Positions 6,861 through 15,483 of a stretch of 64,000 nt of DNA are shown here, one piece after another. Source of the stretch: CAZGXI01 sp964529715 (lineage in GTDB: Bacteria; Chloroflexota; Anaerolineae; Aggregatilineales; Ch27). Below the pieces are notes generated by a model. The model did no database searches and was not told the origin of the DNA. It saw nothing but the letters and a program-made list of their open reading frames with translations. Made by a program: the position numbers and the translations under genes. Position 1 is the stretch's first letter, and each line of letters begins with the position of its first letter. The stretch lies in NCBI GenBank assembly GCA_964529715.1, contig CAZGXI010000027.1, positions 1 through 64,000 on the forward strand, read 5' to 3'.

Positions 6861-9800
6861 ATGTCCGCCATTCCCGGAATCCGTACCGATACCCCGCCGG
6901 ATGCCCCGTTCGGCGAAGAACACGACGCCTGCGCCCTGTTCATCAGCGTGCGCAAACGCGGCGAAAGCACCTACGGCACGCTCAAACGTGCCCTGGGCGC
7001 GCTGGCGCACATGGGCCACCGCACGGGTCTGGTCAACGGCGAGGGCGACGGCGCGGGCATTCAAACCGATATCCCCCGCCGGCTGTGGGCTAAGACGCTT
7101 AGCCAGGCTGGGCTGCGCTCCTCGCTGGCAACCGATCCGCGCTTTTGGGTGGGGCAGGCGTTCATCCCTCCTGGTGTGGACCTGCTCGCTCTGCGCGACG
7201 ATCTGAGCGCCCGCTTCAATCAGGCGGGACTGGGCCTGTTGCTGGACCAACCGGGCCGCGTTCGCCCGGAGGCGCTCGGCCCGCAAGCCCGCCAAAACGC
7301 CCCGACGTTCTGGCAATTTGCCGGATGCGCCACAGGCCAAAACGTGGAAGCGCGGCTTTTTGAGGTGCAAACCGCCCTCGAAGCCGCGCTTCCTGTTCAT
7401 TTCACCTCGCTCAGCACCTATACGGTGGTCTATAAAGTGCGCGGCGCGGTGGAAACCCTGCCGCGTTTTTATCCTGACCTGCGCGACCACGATTACGACA
7501 CGGCCATTGCGCTCTGCCATGCCCGCTATTCCACCAACACCGTGTCTACCTTCGAGCGCGTGCAGCCCTTTGCGCTGTTGGGACATAATGGCGAGATCAA
7601 CACCATCTCGCGTTTTCGCCAGGAAGCCGCGCAGCTTGGCGTGCGGCTCGATCCCGGCAACTCCGACTCGCAGGATGTGGACCGCGCCCTGCACGCGCTG
7701 TGTCTCAAGTATGGCCTGGACCTGATCGAGGCGATGGAGATGGTTTTTCCGCCGGTGCCGCACGAGGTGGAACACCTGCCGTCGGGGATGCGCAGCGTCT
7801 ACACCCGGATGCGCCACGCCTTCGGGCCATACGCGCAGGGACCGGCAGCGGTCGTCGCGCGGCAGGGCGACCTGGTGGTCGCCAGCGTCGATGCGCTTGG
7901 CCTGCGCCCGCTGTGGCTGATCGAGACCGAGAAGGAATACATCCTCAGTTCGGAGCGCGGCGTGGTGCCGCTGGAGCACGTCGTGCAGGACGCGCGCCCA
8001 CTGGCCCCTGGCGAAAAGGCCGCCCTGCGCGTCCATCGCGGGCGGGAAATCGACGTGCTGACCCACGCCGACATGCGCCGCCATCTGCTGCACCGCGCCT
8101 TCGAGCGCGAGGCGCCGTTCATCGCCGAAAAGTACTGGTCCGCCTGGGAAAGCGACACCCTGCCCGGCTGGCCGGGCGGCGGGCGGTTGGTGCGCAGCCC
8201 CGGCCCGGAGGCGATTCAGGCAGCGGTGCGGCAGGCATTGCCCGCTTCGCCTGCCCCGCTGGCTGCCAGAGCGGGAGAGGGGCGGGGGTTCGGGGGCGAA
8301 TTTCCGCAGGTCGATCTGATGTCTGAGGCAACCGTCGCGGCGGTGCTGGTCGCGCCTTACCGCGTCGCACCGCACGCCCGTCCGATGGATACGACCGTGC
8401 TGGCGGCGGCAGGCTGGAACCGTGAACACGGCCCGGAGATCGAGGCGCTGGCCGGGGACGGCAAAGACCCGGTCGGCTCGCTCGGCTGGGACGGTCCGCT
8501 GGCAGTGATCAGCCGCCACCGCGTGAACCTGGCCGACTTCTTCAAGGAAACCGTCGCCGTCGTGACCAATCCGGCCATCGACCGCGAGCGCGAGACCGAG
8601 GTGTTCTCGACCCGTGTGTTGGTAGGCGCGCGCCCTGCCGTCGGGACGTCTCCCTCACCCGATGACGTGCTGGCTGTGCTAGAAACGCCGCTGCTGGCCG
8701 GTGGGCATCCGGCCCTCGGCGGTGACGAAGTTGCCCGCGAGGTGGCCGACGCACTTGGCACGATGGCGATTGACGATCTGCTGACCCAGTTCAACGGGCG
8801 TGTGGCGGCGCTGGTGTTGGGCGTGTATCCCGGCGAAAACGTGCAGGCCGCCCTGGAACGCCTGAAGCGCGAGGCGGTCGAGGCCGTGCGCGGCGGCGTC
8901 CAATGCCTGCTGCTGGACGACGGCGACGCCCTGCGTGAATGCCTGGGCTGGCTTGATCCCCATCTGGCGACCGGCGTGGTGGACCGCGCCCTGCGCGAAG
9001 CCGGCGATGAGCCAAACCTGCGGCGGCGGACCGGATTGGTGGTGCGCAGCGCGGCCATTCGCTCTCTGCACGATGTGGCGTTGCTGGTTGGCTTTGGGGC
9101 CGACGCGCTTAACCCTTACGCCATGCTGGCGGTCGCCGTCGGCGCAGACCGGAAGGGCAAAGCCATCAGCGATCCTGCCGAGATGGTCCGGGTGCAACAC
9201 CGTCTGCTGCGCGCCCTGACCATCGGGCTGGAAAAGGTCATCTCCACCATCGGCTGCCACGAACTGCGCGGCTACGGGCGCGTGTTCAGCGCCGTCGGGC
9301 TGGCCCCCGGCGTGGCCGCTGCCCTGCGCGTCCCGAACTACTTCGGCAGCGAGCGGGTGGGCCTGACCTGGGAACGGCTCGACCGCGAGGCGTGCACGCG
9401 CGCCGCCGAACTGCGCGGCGAGGTGCGGGCGCAGCTTGCGCAGGTGGATCACTTCTACCCCAAGTTCTACAAAAAGGCCCAGGCAGTGGCAGACGGCGAA
9501 CTGTCGCTGGACGAGTTCATCGAGGCTTATCGCAACCTGACCGTCGATGTGCCCGTCACGCTGCGGCACGCGCTGGGCTTCAAACCGGCAGCGACCCCGG
9601 TAGACCCAGCGCAGGTGGACCTTTCCATCGGCGTCCACGATCTGCCGCTCCTGATCAGCGCCATGTCGTTCGGCTCGCAAGGCGAACTTTCGTACCGCGC
9701 CTATGCCGAGTCGGCGGTGCGGCTGAACATCGTGTGCATCAACGGCGAGGGCGGCGAACTGCCGGAACTGATGGACGGCACCTACAAGCGCAATCGCGGG

Positions 9801-11624
9801 CAGCAGGTGGCCTCCGGGCGGTTCGGCGTCAACGCGCAGTTTCTCAACTCGGCCTGGCTGATCGAGATCAAGATCGGGCAGGGGGCCAAGCCCGGCGAAG
9901 GGGGGATGCTCCCTGCCGCGAAGGTCACGCCGAAGGTGGCCCTGGCCCGCCGCACCAGCCCGCACGTCACCCTGATCTCGCCCTCCAACAACCACGACAT
10001 CTACTCGATTGAAGACCTGGCGCAGCTCATAGAAGAACTCAAGACAGTCAATCCAGAGGCGCGCGTTTCGGTGAAGATGCCCGTTGTGCCGGGGATCGGC
10101 ATCATCGCCGTCGGCGTGGCGAAGGCCGGGGCCGACGTGATCAGCGTCAGCGGCTATGACGGCGGTACGGGCGCGGCCCGCCGCCATGCGCTGCAATACG
10201 TCGGCCTGCCGACCGAGATCGGCGTGATCGAGGCCCACCGCGCCCTGATCGACGCCGGGCTGCGTCACCGCGTCGAACTGTGGTGCGACGGCGGCATGAA
10301 GACCGGCGCCGATGCCATGAAGATGATCCTGCTCGGCGCGAACCGCGTCGGCTTTGCCACGATGGCGATGGTCGCGGTCGGCTGCACCATCTGCCGCAAG
10401 TGTCACGAGGGCACCTGCCACGTCGGCATCACCACCCACATCCAGACGGTCGAGGAGGCCCAGGCGAAGGGCCTCAAGAGCTTCGTCCCGCGCGAATATG
10501 CCCATTCCGTCGAAGCGATTGTGCGCATGTTCGGCGTCATCGGGGACGAACTGCGGCGCATCACCGCGCAGTTAGGCGCCACTCGCCTGCAAGACCTGGT
10601 CGGGCGCGCCGACCTGTTGGAGCAGGTCCAATGCCTGGAGCAGGTGGACCTGTCGCCGGCGCTTGTGCATGTGCCGATGCGGGAGCGTCCGCCTGCCGAG
10701 CCGGGTGTGGGCCGCCGCCTGACCCGTCCGCGCAACAACCTGACGCGCATCATCACCGACGAGGTGGTCCGCGCTGCCCGCGATGACGAGCGCGAGATGA
10801 CCTACCAGGACGAGGTGATGGCCTTCGACCGCGTGCTCGGCTCGCACCTGGCCGGCGAACTGGTCCGCAGTGCCGACCTGGACGGACGAATCGACACGGT
10901 GCACCTGAACCTGGGGCCGTCGGCCATCGGCGGCAACGGCTTCGCCGCGTGGGTGATGGAAAAGATCGACATCCTGGTGGAGGGCGGCGCGCAGGACGGC
11001 GCAGCCAAGAGCGCCAACGGCGGGCGAGTCGCCATCATGCGCGGGCTGAACCACGAAGGCCAGCGGTTAGACGGCAGCGTGGGCAAGTGCTTCGCCTATG
11101 GCGCGCAGCGCGGCGTGCTGATCGTCCAGGGTGACGCCGACACCCGGCCCTGCATCCGCCTGTCTGGTGCGGACGTGATCTTCGGTGGCGAATTGAAGCA
11201 GCCGCTTGACGACACGATGGGCGTTTTCGGCACGCACGCCAACCTCAAGGGCTTCGCCTGCGAGTACATGACTTCCGGGCGCGTGCTGATCCTGGGCGAT
11301 CCCGGCCCCTACGGCTTCGCGGGCATGACCGGCGGCGTGGTGTATCAGTGTCTCACGCCAGAGATGGGCCTGGATCAGGCGGCCTTGCAGCGGCGCATTG
11401 CGAAGGGCGCGAAGGTGCACATCCTGCCGGTGGACGAGGATGACCTGCCGCAGATTCAGGGGCTGCTGGGGCACTACATCACGGCGTTGGAGCAGACCGA
11501 CCAGCCGGAGACGGCGGCGCGCATCCGCCAGCTTGCCGAATGGTCATCGATCCGGCGGCGCTTCGTGAAGATCGTCCCGCCGCCGCCGGAAGGCGACGCG
11601 CTGAGAGGTCCGGGGAAGGACTGA
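6861..11624 (+). CDS. gltB: Glutamate synthase large (alpha) subunit
   Basis: A 1587-residue protein making glutamate from glutamine and 2-oxoglutarate. The N-terminal class-II glutamine amidotransferase domain (about 1-430) begins near EEHDACALF, whose Cys is the expected nucleophile. The central and FMN-binding synthase domains (about 480-1250) contain SYDGGTGAARRH-like and DGGMKTGADAMKM motifs and the 3Fe-4S ligands in GCTICRKCHEGTC. The C-terminal GXGXG beta-helix (about 1330-1560) is complete. The start chosen is ATG 6861, preceded by GGAGGG; an upstream in-frame start at 6792 lacks a site. About 18 residues at 462-480 (PLAARAGEGRG) derive from a repeat. No gltD small subunit is next to it, so the electron donor partner is elsewhere or is ferredoxin. 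Confidence 0.95.
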   Translation: MSAIPGIRTDTPPDAPFGEEHDACALFISVRKRGESTYGTLKRALGALAHMGHRTGLVNGEGDGAGIQTDIPRRLWAKTLSQAGLRSSLATDPRFWVGQAFIPPGVDLLALRDDLSARFNQAGLGLLLDQPGRVRPEALGPQARQNAPTFWQFAGCATGQNVEARLFEVQTALEAALPVHFTSLSTYTVVYKVRGAVETLPRFYPDLRDHDYDTAIALCHARYSTNTVSTFERVQPFALLGHNGEINTISRFRQEAAQLGVRLDPGNSDSQDVDRALHALCLKYGLDLIEAMEMVFPPVPHEVEHLPSGMRSVYTRMRHAFGPYAQGPAAVVARQGDLVVASVDALGLRPLWLIETEKEYILSSERGVVPLEHVVQDARPLAPGEKAALRVHRGREIDVLTHADMRRHLLHRAFEREAPFIAEKYWSAWESDTLPGWPGGGRLVRSPGPEAIQAAVRQALPASPAPLAARAGEGRGFGGEFPQVDLMSEATVAAVLVAPYRVAPHARPMDTTVLAAAGWNREHGPEIEALAGDGKDPVGSLGWDGPLAVISRHRVNLADFFKETVAVVTNPAIDRERETEVFSTRVLVGARPAVGTSPSPDDVLAVLETPLLAGGHPALGGDEVAREVADALGTMAIDDLLTQFNGRVAALVLGVYPGENVQAALERLKREAVEAVRGGVQCLLLDDGDALRECLGWLDPHLATGVVDRALREAGDEPNLRRRTGLVVRSAAIRSLHDVALLVGFGADALNPYAMLAVAVGADRKGKAISDPAEMVRVQHRLLRALTIGLEKVISTIGCHELRGYGRVFSAVGLAPGVAAALRVPNYFGSERVGLTWERLDREACTRAAELRGEVRAQLAQVDHFYPKFYKKAQAVADGELSLDEFIEAYRNLTVDVPVTLRHALGFKPAATPVDPAQVDLSIGVHDLPLLISAMSFGSQGELSYRAYAESAVRLNIVCINGEGGELPELMDGTYKRNRGQQVASGRFGVNAQFLNSAWLIEIKIGQGAKPGEGGMLPAAKVTPKVALARRTSPHVTLISPSNNHDIYSIEDLAQLIEELKTVNPEARVSVKMPVVPGIGIIAVGVAKAGADVISVSGYDGGTGAARRHALQYVGLPTEIGVIEAHRALIDAGLRHRVELWCDGGMKTGADAMKMILLGANRVGFATMAMVAVGCTICRKCHEGTCHVGITTHIQTVEEAQAKGLKSFVPREYAHSVEAIVRMFGVIGDELRRITAQLGATRLQDLVGRADLLEQVQCLEQVDLSPALVHVPMRERPPAEPGVGRRLTRPRNNLTRIITDEVVRAARDDEREMTYQDEVMAFDRVLGSHLAGELVRSADLDGRIDTVHLNLGPSAIGGNGFAAWVMEKIDILVEGGAQDGAAKSANGGRVAIMRGLNHEGQRLDGSVGKCFAYGAQRGVLIVQGDADTRPCIRLSGADVIFGGELKQPLDDTMGVFGTHANLKGFACEYMTSGRVLILGDPGPYGFAGMTGGVVYQCLTPEMGLDQAALQRRIAKGAKVHILPVDEDDLPQIQGLLGHYITALEQTDQPETAARIRQLAEWSSIRRRFVKIVPPPPEGDALRGPGKD
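8246..8300. repeat. Diverged REP-like repeat in frame in gltB
   Basis: GC-rich imperfect palindrome around CCCCGCTGGC / GCGGGAGAGGGGC, encoding PLAARAGEGRGFGG between the amidotransferase and synthase domains. It resembles the repeat translated as LPEGEGLGV in the methyltransferase at 43.4 kb. The match is by eye and weaker than for the MMPL copy. Confidence 0.45.
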
Positions 11625-11656
11625 GGCAGGAAAGATAATTCACCGCAGAGGATGTA

Positions 11657-11689
11657 GTAATAGCGGCGGCTTGAAGCCACCGCTATTAC
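11657..11689. repeat. Palindrome between convergent gltB and phosphofructokinase genes
   Basis: Near-perfect inverted repeat with arms GTAATAGCGGCGGCT and AGCCACCGCTATTAC around TGA, a single internal mismatch. It stands between two converging genes and may terminate both, although no T run follows. A related GGCTTCAAGCC palindrome occurs at 42675. Confidence 0.65.
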
Positions 11690-11781
11690 CGTTCACCAGA
11701 AGTGCTCAGCGGTTCAGGGCAGGCCAATCTCTTGCGCTCAAAACATCCTGCGGCCTGCGCCAACCGCTAACGGCTAAACGC

Positions 11782-12933
11782 TTAGGTCAGGAACATCGGC
11801 ATCCCGAAGACGTGGCGCACGCGCGGCTTGTACTGGTCGGTGTCGTACAGTTCCGGCACGTTCACGCGCTTGAGGCCCTGCGACAGGGTCGAGATCGGCA
11901 CGTCGCTATAGACGCCGCGCTGCAAGCACACCAGCCGGCCCGACTCGCCGCGCTCCACCAGGCCCATCGCCATCTGCGCGTAGTTGGCCGCCACCATCAG
12001 GTCCAGCGAGTCCGGCGCGCCAGAGCGCATCAGGTAGCCGACCTGCTGGTAGAGGATGTCTTGTTTGGTGATCTTCTTGAGCATCTCGGCCAACTGTTCG
12101 CCGATGCCGCCCAGCTTGCGGTGTCCATAGGCGTCTTCCTCGCCGCGCTCCACAACCGCGCCTTCTATCGGACGCGCGCCTTCCGACACCACAACCATCG
12201 CGTAATTGCTGGGGTTGTTTTCCTTGTCTTCCACCAGCAGCTTACCTAGCTTTTCCGGGTCGAACGGCACTTCGGAGATAATGGCGCGGTCCACGCCCGC
12301 CAGATAGGCCGAGATCAGCGAGGTTTCGCCGGAGTTGCGGCCAAACAGTTCTACCACCGCGATGCGCTCGTGCGATCCTGCCGAGGTACGCAGGTTGTGG
12401 ATGAACTCCACGCTGCGGGTGACGGCGGTCGAGAAGCCGATGCAGTAGTCGGTGCCGTACACATCGTTGTCCATCGTCTTGGGGATGGCGATGACGCGGA
12501 TGCCCTCGCGGTGCAGGCGCTCGCCGAAGCTGAGCGTGTCGTCGCCGCCGATAGGAATCAGGCAATCGATGCCCAGCTTTTCGATGACTTTCAGCACATG
12601 CGACGTAAAGTCCACCGGCTTGTCATAGGTCTTGCCTTCCTCGCGCAAGAAGGCAGGGATGTCCTTCGGCTTGACATTGCCGGGGTTGGTACGCGAGGTG
12701 TGCAGAAAGGTGCCACCGGTGCGGTCTACGCGGCGCACAGCCTGCTTATCCAGCGGGATCACGCAGCGCCAGTTCTCGCTTTCGTCTTCCAGGTTATACT
12801 CCAACAGGCCGGCCCAACCGCGCCGGATACCCAGCACATCGTAGCCATTGTCGATGGCCCGGTTGACCAGGGCTTTGATTGCCGGGTTAAGGCCGGGAAC
12901 GTCGCCTCCACCCGTCAGAACCGCAATACGCAT
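11782..12933 (-). CDS. pfkA: 6-phosphofructokinase, pyrophosphate-type signature
   Basis: A 383-residue PFK-A family enzyme, phosphorylating fructose 6-phosphate at carbon 1. The phosphate-donor loop is GGDDT (129-133) where ATP-using enzymes have Gly in the fourth position, and the catalytic motif is PKTMDND (151-157) with Lys where ATP-PFK has Gly. These two residues are the recognised markers of pyrophosphate-dependent PFK, so pyrophosphate is the likely donor and the step would be reversible. The start ATG has a clear GGAG eight bases upstream. It stands alone, convergent with gltB and divergent from the sortase. Confidence 0.92.
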   Translation of the reverse strand: MRIAVLTGGGDVPGLNPAIKALVNRAIDNGYDVLGIRRGWAGLLEYNLEDESENWRCVIPLDKQAVRRVDRTGGTFLHTSRTNPGNVKPKDIPAFLREEGKTYDKPVDFTSHVLKVIEKLGIDCLIPIGGDDTLSFGERLHREGIRVIAIPKTMDNDVYGTDYCIGFSTAVTRSVEFIHNLRTSAGSHERIAVVELFGRNSGETSLISAYLAGVDRAIISEVPFDPEKLGKLLVEDKENNPSNYAMVVVSEGARPIEGAVVERGEEDAYGHRKLGGIGEQLAEMLKKITKQDILYQQVGYLMRSGAPDSLDLMVAANYAQMAMGLVERGESGRLVCLQRGVYSDVPISTLSQGLKRVNVPELYDTDQYKPRVRHVFGMPMFLT

Positions 12934-13250
12934 GGCGGATTCTCCTTACTTGGTCCTCGAAAACGCTGATAAAAGCTATTTTACCGCTGAGGGGCGAGTA
13001 AATACTACCTGCTGATGGTGCTGCGGAACATTCAAAACGTCACTTTTTTTGCCTGCAAACGTCGCCGCCTTTTTCCCGGTTGCGTCCGTGTGGGGTATAT
13101 TCCGTTCACCAGCGAGCATCCCACAAACCTGACGCGCTATCAGGCGGCGAACGGCGACCTGGATTCGTTGGGTGATTCGTGAATATCTGTGGCATTCGTG
13201 TTATCCGCGTACCGTTGGAAACCGGGAAACGAGTCCGCGCCCTTCAGAAC
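12934..13250. other. Divergent intergenic region with ATTCGTG/ATCCGCG repeat
   Basis: About 317 bases upstream of the divergent phosphofructokinase and sortase genes. It contains an AT-richer stretch with T7 near 13043 and, at 13168-13215, tandem-like units GATTCGTG, AATATCTGTGG, CATTCGTG and TTATCCGCG, a sequence type seen again at 31978-32030. No gene is seen in it. Confidence 0.5.
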
Positions 13251-14345
13251 ATGAAGCCCGCCTCTTTTCTCCGTCCCAGCCGCGCGCTGGCCCTGGCCGG
13301 AAGCGCCCTAATGGTCCTGGGCGCGCTGGTGTTGGCCGGGCTGATCTTCGCGCCGGGGACGCTGCCCGTTGTCACCGTGACTTTTGACCCGGACCGCTTC
13401 CCCACACCGACACCGGGCTACCTGCGCGGAACACCGCTTGCACCGCCGTCGGGACGCCTGCCCGCCGGGGAGATCGCTTTTGTGCTGCCCGTCAGCGCGC
13501 CGCATACGCCGCTGGCGACAGACACGTCCGATTCCTGTAGGGGCGGCGCGTGTGTCACCCCGACGAATACCGCGTCGCCCACGACCACGCTCACGCCGAC
13601 GGCGTCCGCCACACCCTCGGAACCAGCTACGTTTACGCCCACACCAACGCGAACGCCTACACCTACCCTCGTCCTGACCGCTGCGCCATCGAACACGCCC
13701 GCGCCGACGGGCACGCCAAATCCCTGTGGAGGCGGCGCGTGTGTCACCCCGACGGACACCACTTTGCCCACGCTCACGCCGACGGCCACCTTTTCTATAA
13801 CGCCCTCGAACACGCCCACGCCGCCCCCCTCCCTGACCGCCACGCCGACTGCCAGCGCGACTCATACCCCCACGCCCGCCCCGCCGGACCGCCTTCTGAT
13901 CCCGGCTATTGCCCTCGATGCGCCCGTGCAGCCAGTGGGCTGGCAGCTTGTGGAGATCGACGGACAGTTCTTCGGCCAGTGGGACACGCCCGACGGCTAT
14001 ACCGTTGGCTGGCACAACACCTCTGCGCCGCCGGGTCAGCCGGGAAACACCGTGCTCAACGGACACCATAACATCGAGGGGCGGGTGTTTGGCCACCTGA
14101 TCGAGCTTACGCCGGGCGACGTGGTGATCTTGCAGGCGGGCGGGCAGACCTTCCGCTACGTCGTGGCGCAGACGATGGTTTTGCCGGAGAAGTGGCAGAC
14201 GGTGGAGGAACGGCTGGCGAATGCGCGCTGGATTTTGCCCGGCGACGACGAGCGCGTTACCCTTGTAACCTGCTGGCCGGAAACCGGCAACGGCTATCGC
14301 CTGATCGTGGTCGCTTTGCCGGAAAGAGAACACATAGGAGAATAA
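13251..14345 (+). CDS. Sortase-family transpeptidase with long Thr/Pro linker
   Basis: A 364-residue protein. An N-terminal membrane anchor (about 10-35, LALAGSALMVLGALVLAGLI) is followed by a low-complexity Thr/Pro region (about 90-210) and a C-terminal sortase domain (about 213-355). Catalytic residues are present: His272/273 in LNGHHN, Cys341 in VTCWP and Arg350 in GYRLIVVA. Sortases attach or polymerise surface proteins, unusual for a presumed diderm-like or monoderm Chloroflexota cell. The ATG at 13251 is preferred over a GTG at 13179 that lies within a dispersed repeat. The linker carries two GGACVTPT motifs with cysteines, encoded by 26-base repeat remnants. It stops three bases before arsC, so translation is probably coupled. 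Confidence 0.88.
   Translation: MKPASFLRPSRALALAGSALMVLGALVLAGLIFAPGTLPVVTVTFDPDRFPTPTPGYLRGTPLAPPSGRLPAGEIAFVLPVSAPHTPLATDTSDSCRGGACVTPTNTASPTTTLTPTASATPSEPATFTPTPTRTPTPTLVLTAAPSNTPAPTGTPNPCGGGACVTPTDTTLPTLTPTATFSITPSNTPTPPPSLTATPTASATHTPTPAPPDRLLIPAIALDAPVQPVGWQLVEIDGQFFGQWDTPDGYTVGWHNTSAPPGQPGNTVLNGHHNIEGRVFGHLIELTPGDVVILQAGGQTFRYVVAQTMVLPEKWQTVEERLANARWILPGDDERVTLVTCWPETGNGYRLIVVALPEREHIGE
13538..13563. repeat. 26-base palindromic element remnant in sortase linker, copy A
   Basis: Begins TAGGGGCGGCGCG and ends GTCACCCCGA, aligning base for base in length with the perfect 26-base elements at 17485, 41599 and 43544, but with the terminal CCCCTA changed to CCCCGA. It encodes RGGACVTP in the Thr/Pro linker. 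Confidence 0.55.
13727..13752. repeat. 26-base palindromic element remnant in sortase linker, copy B
   Basis: Begins TGGAGGCGGCGCG and shares its last 20 or so bases with copy A, 189 bases earlier and in the same reading frame (63 codons). The linker has probably duplicated internally after one insertion. Confidence 0.5.
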
Positions 14346-14348
14346 TCG

Positions 14349-14771
14349 ATGTCTGACCGGCAGCGCGTCCTCATCCTGTGCACGGGCAACTCTGCGCGGT
14401 CGCAGATGGCCGAGGGCTGGCTACGCGCCCACGCGGGGGATCGCTTCGAGGTCTACAGCGCGGGCAGCCAGCCGACCGGACAGGTGCATCCTGGCGCAGT
14501 GCAGGCAATGGCCGAGATCGGCGTGGACATCAGCGGGCATACGTCCAAAAGTATGATGCAGTTTGTCGGGCAATCCTTCGACTACGTGATTACCGTCTGC
14601 GATAGCGCCGCCGAGGCCTGCCCAGTCTTTCCTGGCAAGGCTGTGCGGTTGCATCGGGACTTTACCGATCCGGCCAAAGCACCGCCGGAAGCGCAGCCTG
14701 CCGTATTCCGCCGCGTGCGCGACGAGATCGCGGCGTGGCTGACCGAGGTGTTCGGGATTGCGGAGCAGTAG
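14349..14771 (+). CDS. arsC: Arsenate reductase, thioredoxin-coupled ArsC type
   Basis: A 140-residue protein of the low-molecular-weight tyrosine phosphatase fold. The P-loop CTGNSAR (Cys11-Arg17) is followed by SQMAEGWLR. The second and third redox cysteines, Cys84 and Cys91 in VCDSAAEACPVFPG, distinguish thioredoxin-coupled arsenate reductase from plain phosphatases. It reduces arsenate to arsenite in the cytoplasm. No arsenite exporter or ArsR lies in the window. It begins four bases after the sortase stop, preceded by AGGAGA, so the two are probably co-translated despite unrelated roles. Confidence 0.88.
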   Translation: MSDRQRVLILCTGNSARSQMAEGWLRAHAGDRFEVYSAGSQPTGQVHPGAVQAMAEIGVDISGHTSKSMMQFVGQSFDYVITVCDSAAEACPVFPGKAVRLHRDFTDPAKAPPEAQPAVFRRVRDEIAAWLTEVFGIAEQ

Positions 14772-14841
14772 CGGCAGGTAGCGGCAGAGGCCGTCCGTCG
14801 TTACAATCCTTGCCGATGATTCATGTGAGGATCACATCGCC

Positions 14842-15399
14842 ATGAGCGTTATTGAGAACATTGCTGCCGTCCTGCGTCCTATTCTCGATCTGCCACCCAT
14901 CCGCCGCGTGCGACGCAATCACGGCCTGGAACACGCCACCATTCACGTCCTGGCGCGCAGCAGACAGAACTTCCGTGCGGCGGGGCGCAGCCATCCCGGC
15001 GGCTTTTATCTCTACGGCGACCTGGAGACCGACGAAGTCCGCCATGCCGTCGCCGAAGCCCTGCATCGGCTGCGCGCGGGCGAACACGGACTGGCGGTGC
15101 ATCCGAACTGCGGCACGAACCTGCTGGCGACCGGCACACTGGCGGCGCTGGCCGGGATCGTCGGTTCTGCCGGGACGCGCCGCTGGCAGGGCTATGTGGA
15201 ACGTTTTCCCACCATCCTGTTGATGGTCATCGGCGCGCTGATCCTGTCGCAGCCGCTGGGGGTGAGCTTGCAGCGGTACATCACCACGCTGGGCGATCCC
15301 GGCGACCTGATCGTAACCGGCATCGACCGCCACGAGGTCAACGGTCCTTTCGGCGGCGGCAAGATGACCATCCACCACGTCCACACGCAGCAGGGGTAG
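14842..15399 (+). CDS. DUF6391-like small protein
   Basis: A 185-residue protein. The N-terminal part has the motif NHGLEHATIHVLARS, seen in proteins annotated DUF6391 in cyanobacteria and Chloroflexota. A conserved-looking HPNCGTNLL follows, then two hydrophobic segments (TGTLAALAGIVGSAG and FPTILLMVIGALILSQPLGV) that may be membrane helices. The C-terminus is rich in His (MTIHHVHTQQG). No biochemical function is known to me. It lies between arsC and holA on the same strand. Confidence 0.75.
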   Translation: MSVIENIAAVLRPILDLPPIRRVRRNHGLEHATIHVLARSRQNFRAAGRSHPGGFYLYGDLETDEVRHAVAEALHRLRAGEHGLAVHPNCGTNLLATGTLAALAGIVGSAGTRRWQGYVERFPTILLMVIGALILSQPLGVSLQRYITTLGDPGDLIVTGIDRHEVNGPFGGGKMTIHHVHTQQG

Positions 15400-15483
15400 T
15401 AACGCCGTGTAACCCGGACAAGCGTGTCCCAAAAACACGGTTTTCCCCTCTCCTTGAGGAAGAACGGTCGAGGATAGGATGTC

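Noticed and set aside
6393..8519. 708-codon minus-strand open frame
   Set aside because: It covers gltB and part of the second PII gene in antisense, with no recognisable domain.
13600..13900. Tandem repeat array or CRISPR-like repeat
   Set aside because: The periodicity comes from Thr/Pro codons of the sortase linker; spacers and repeats are not distinct units.
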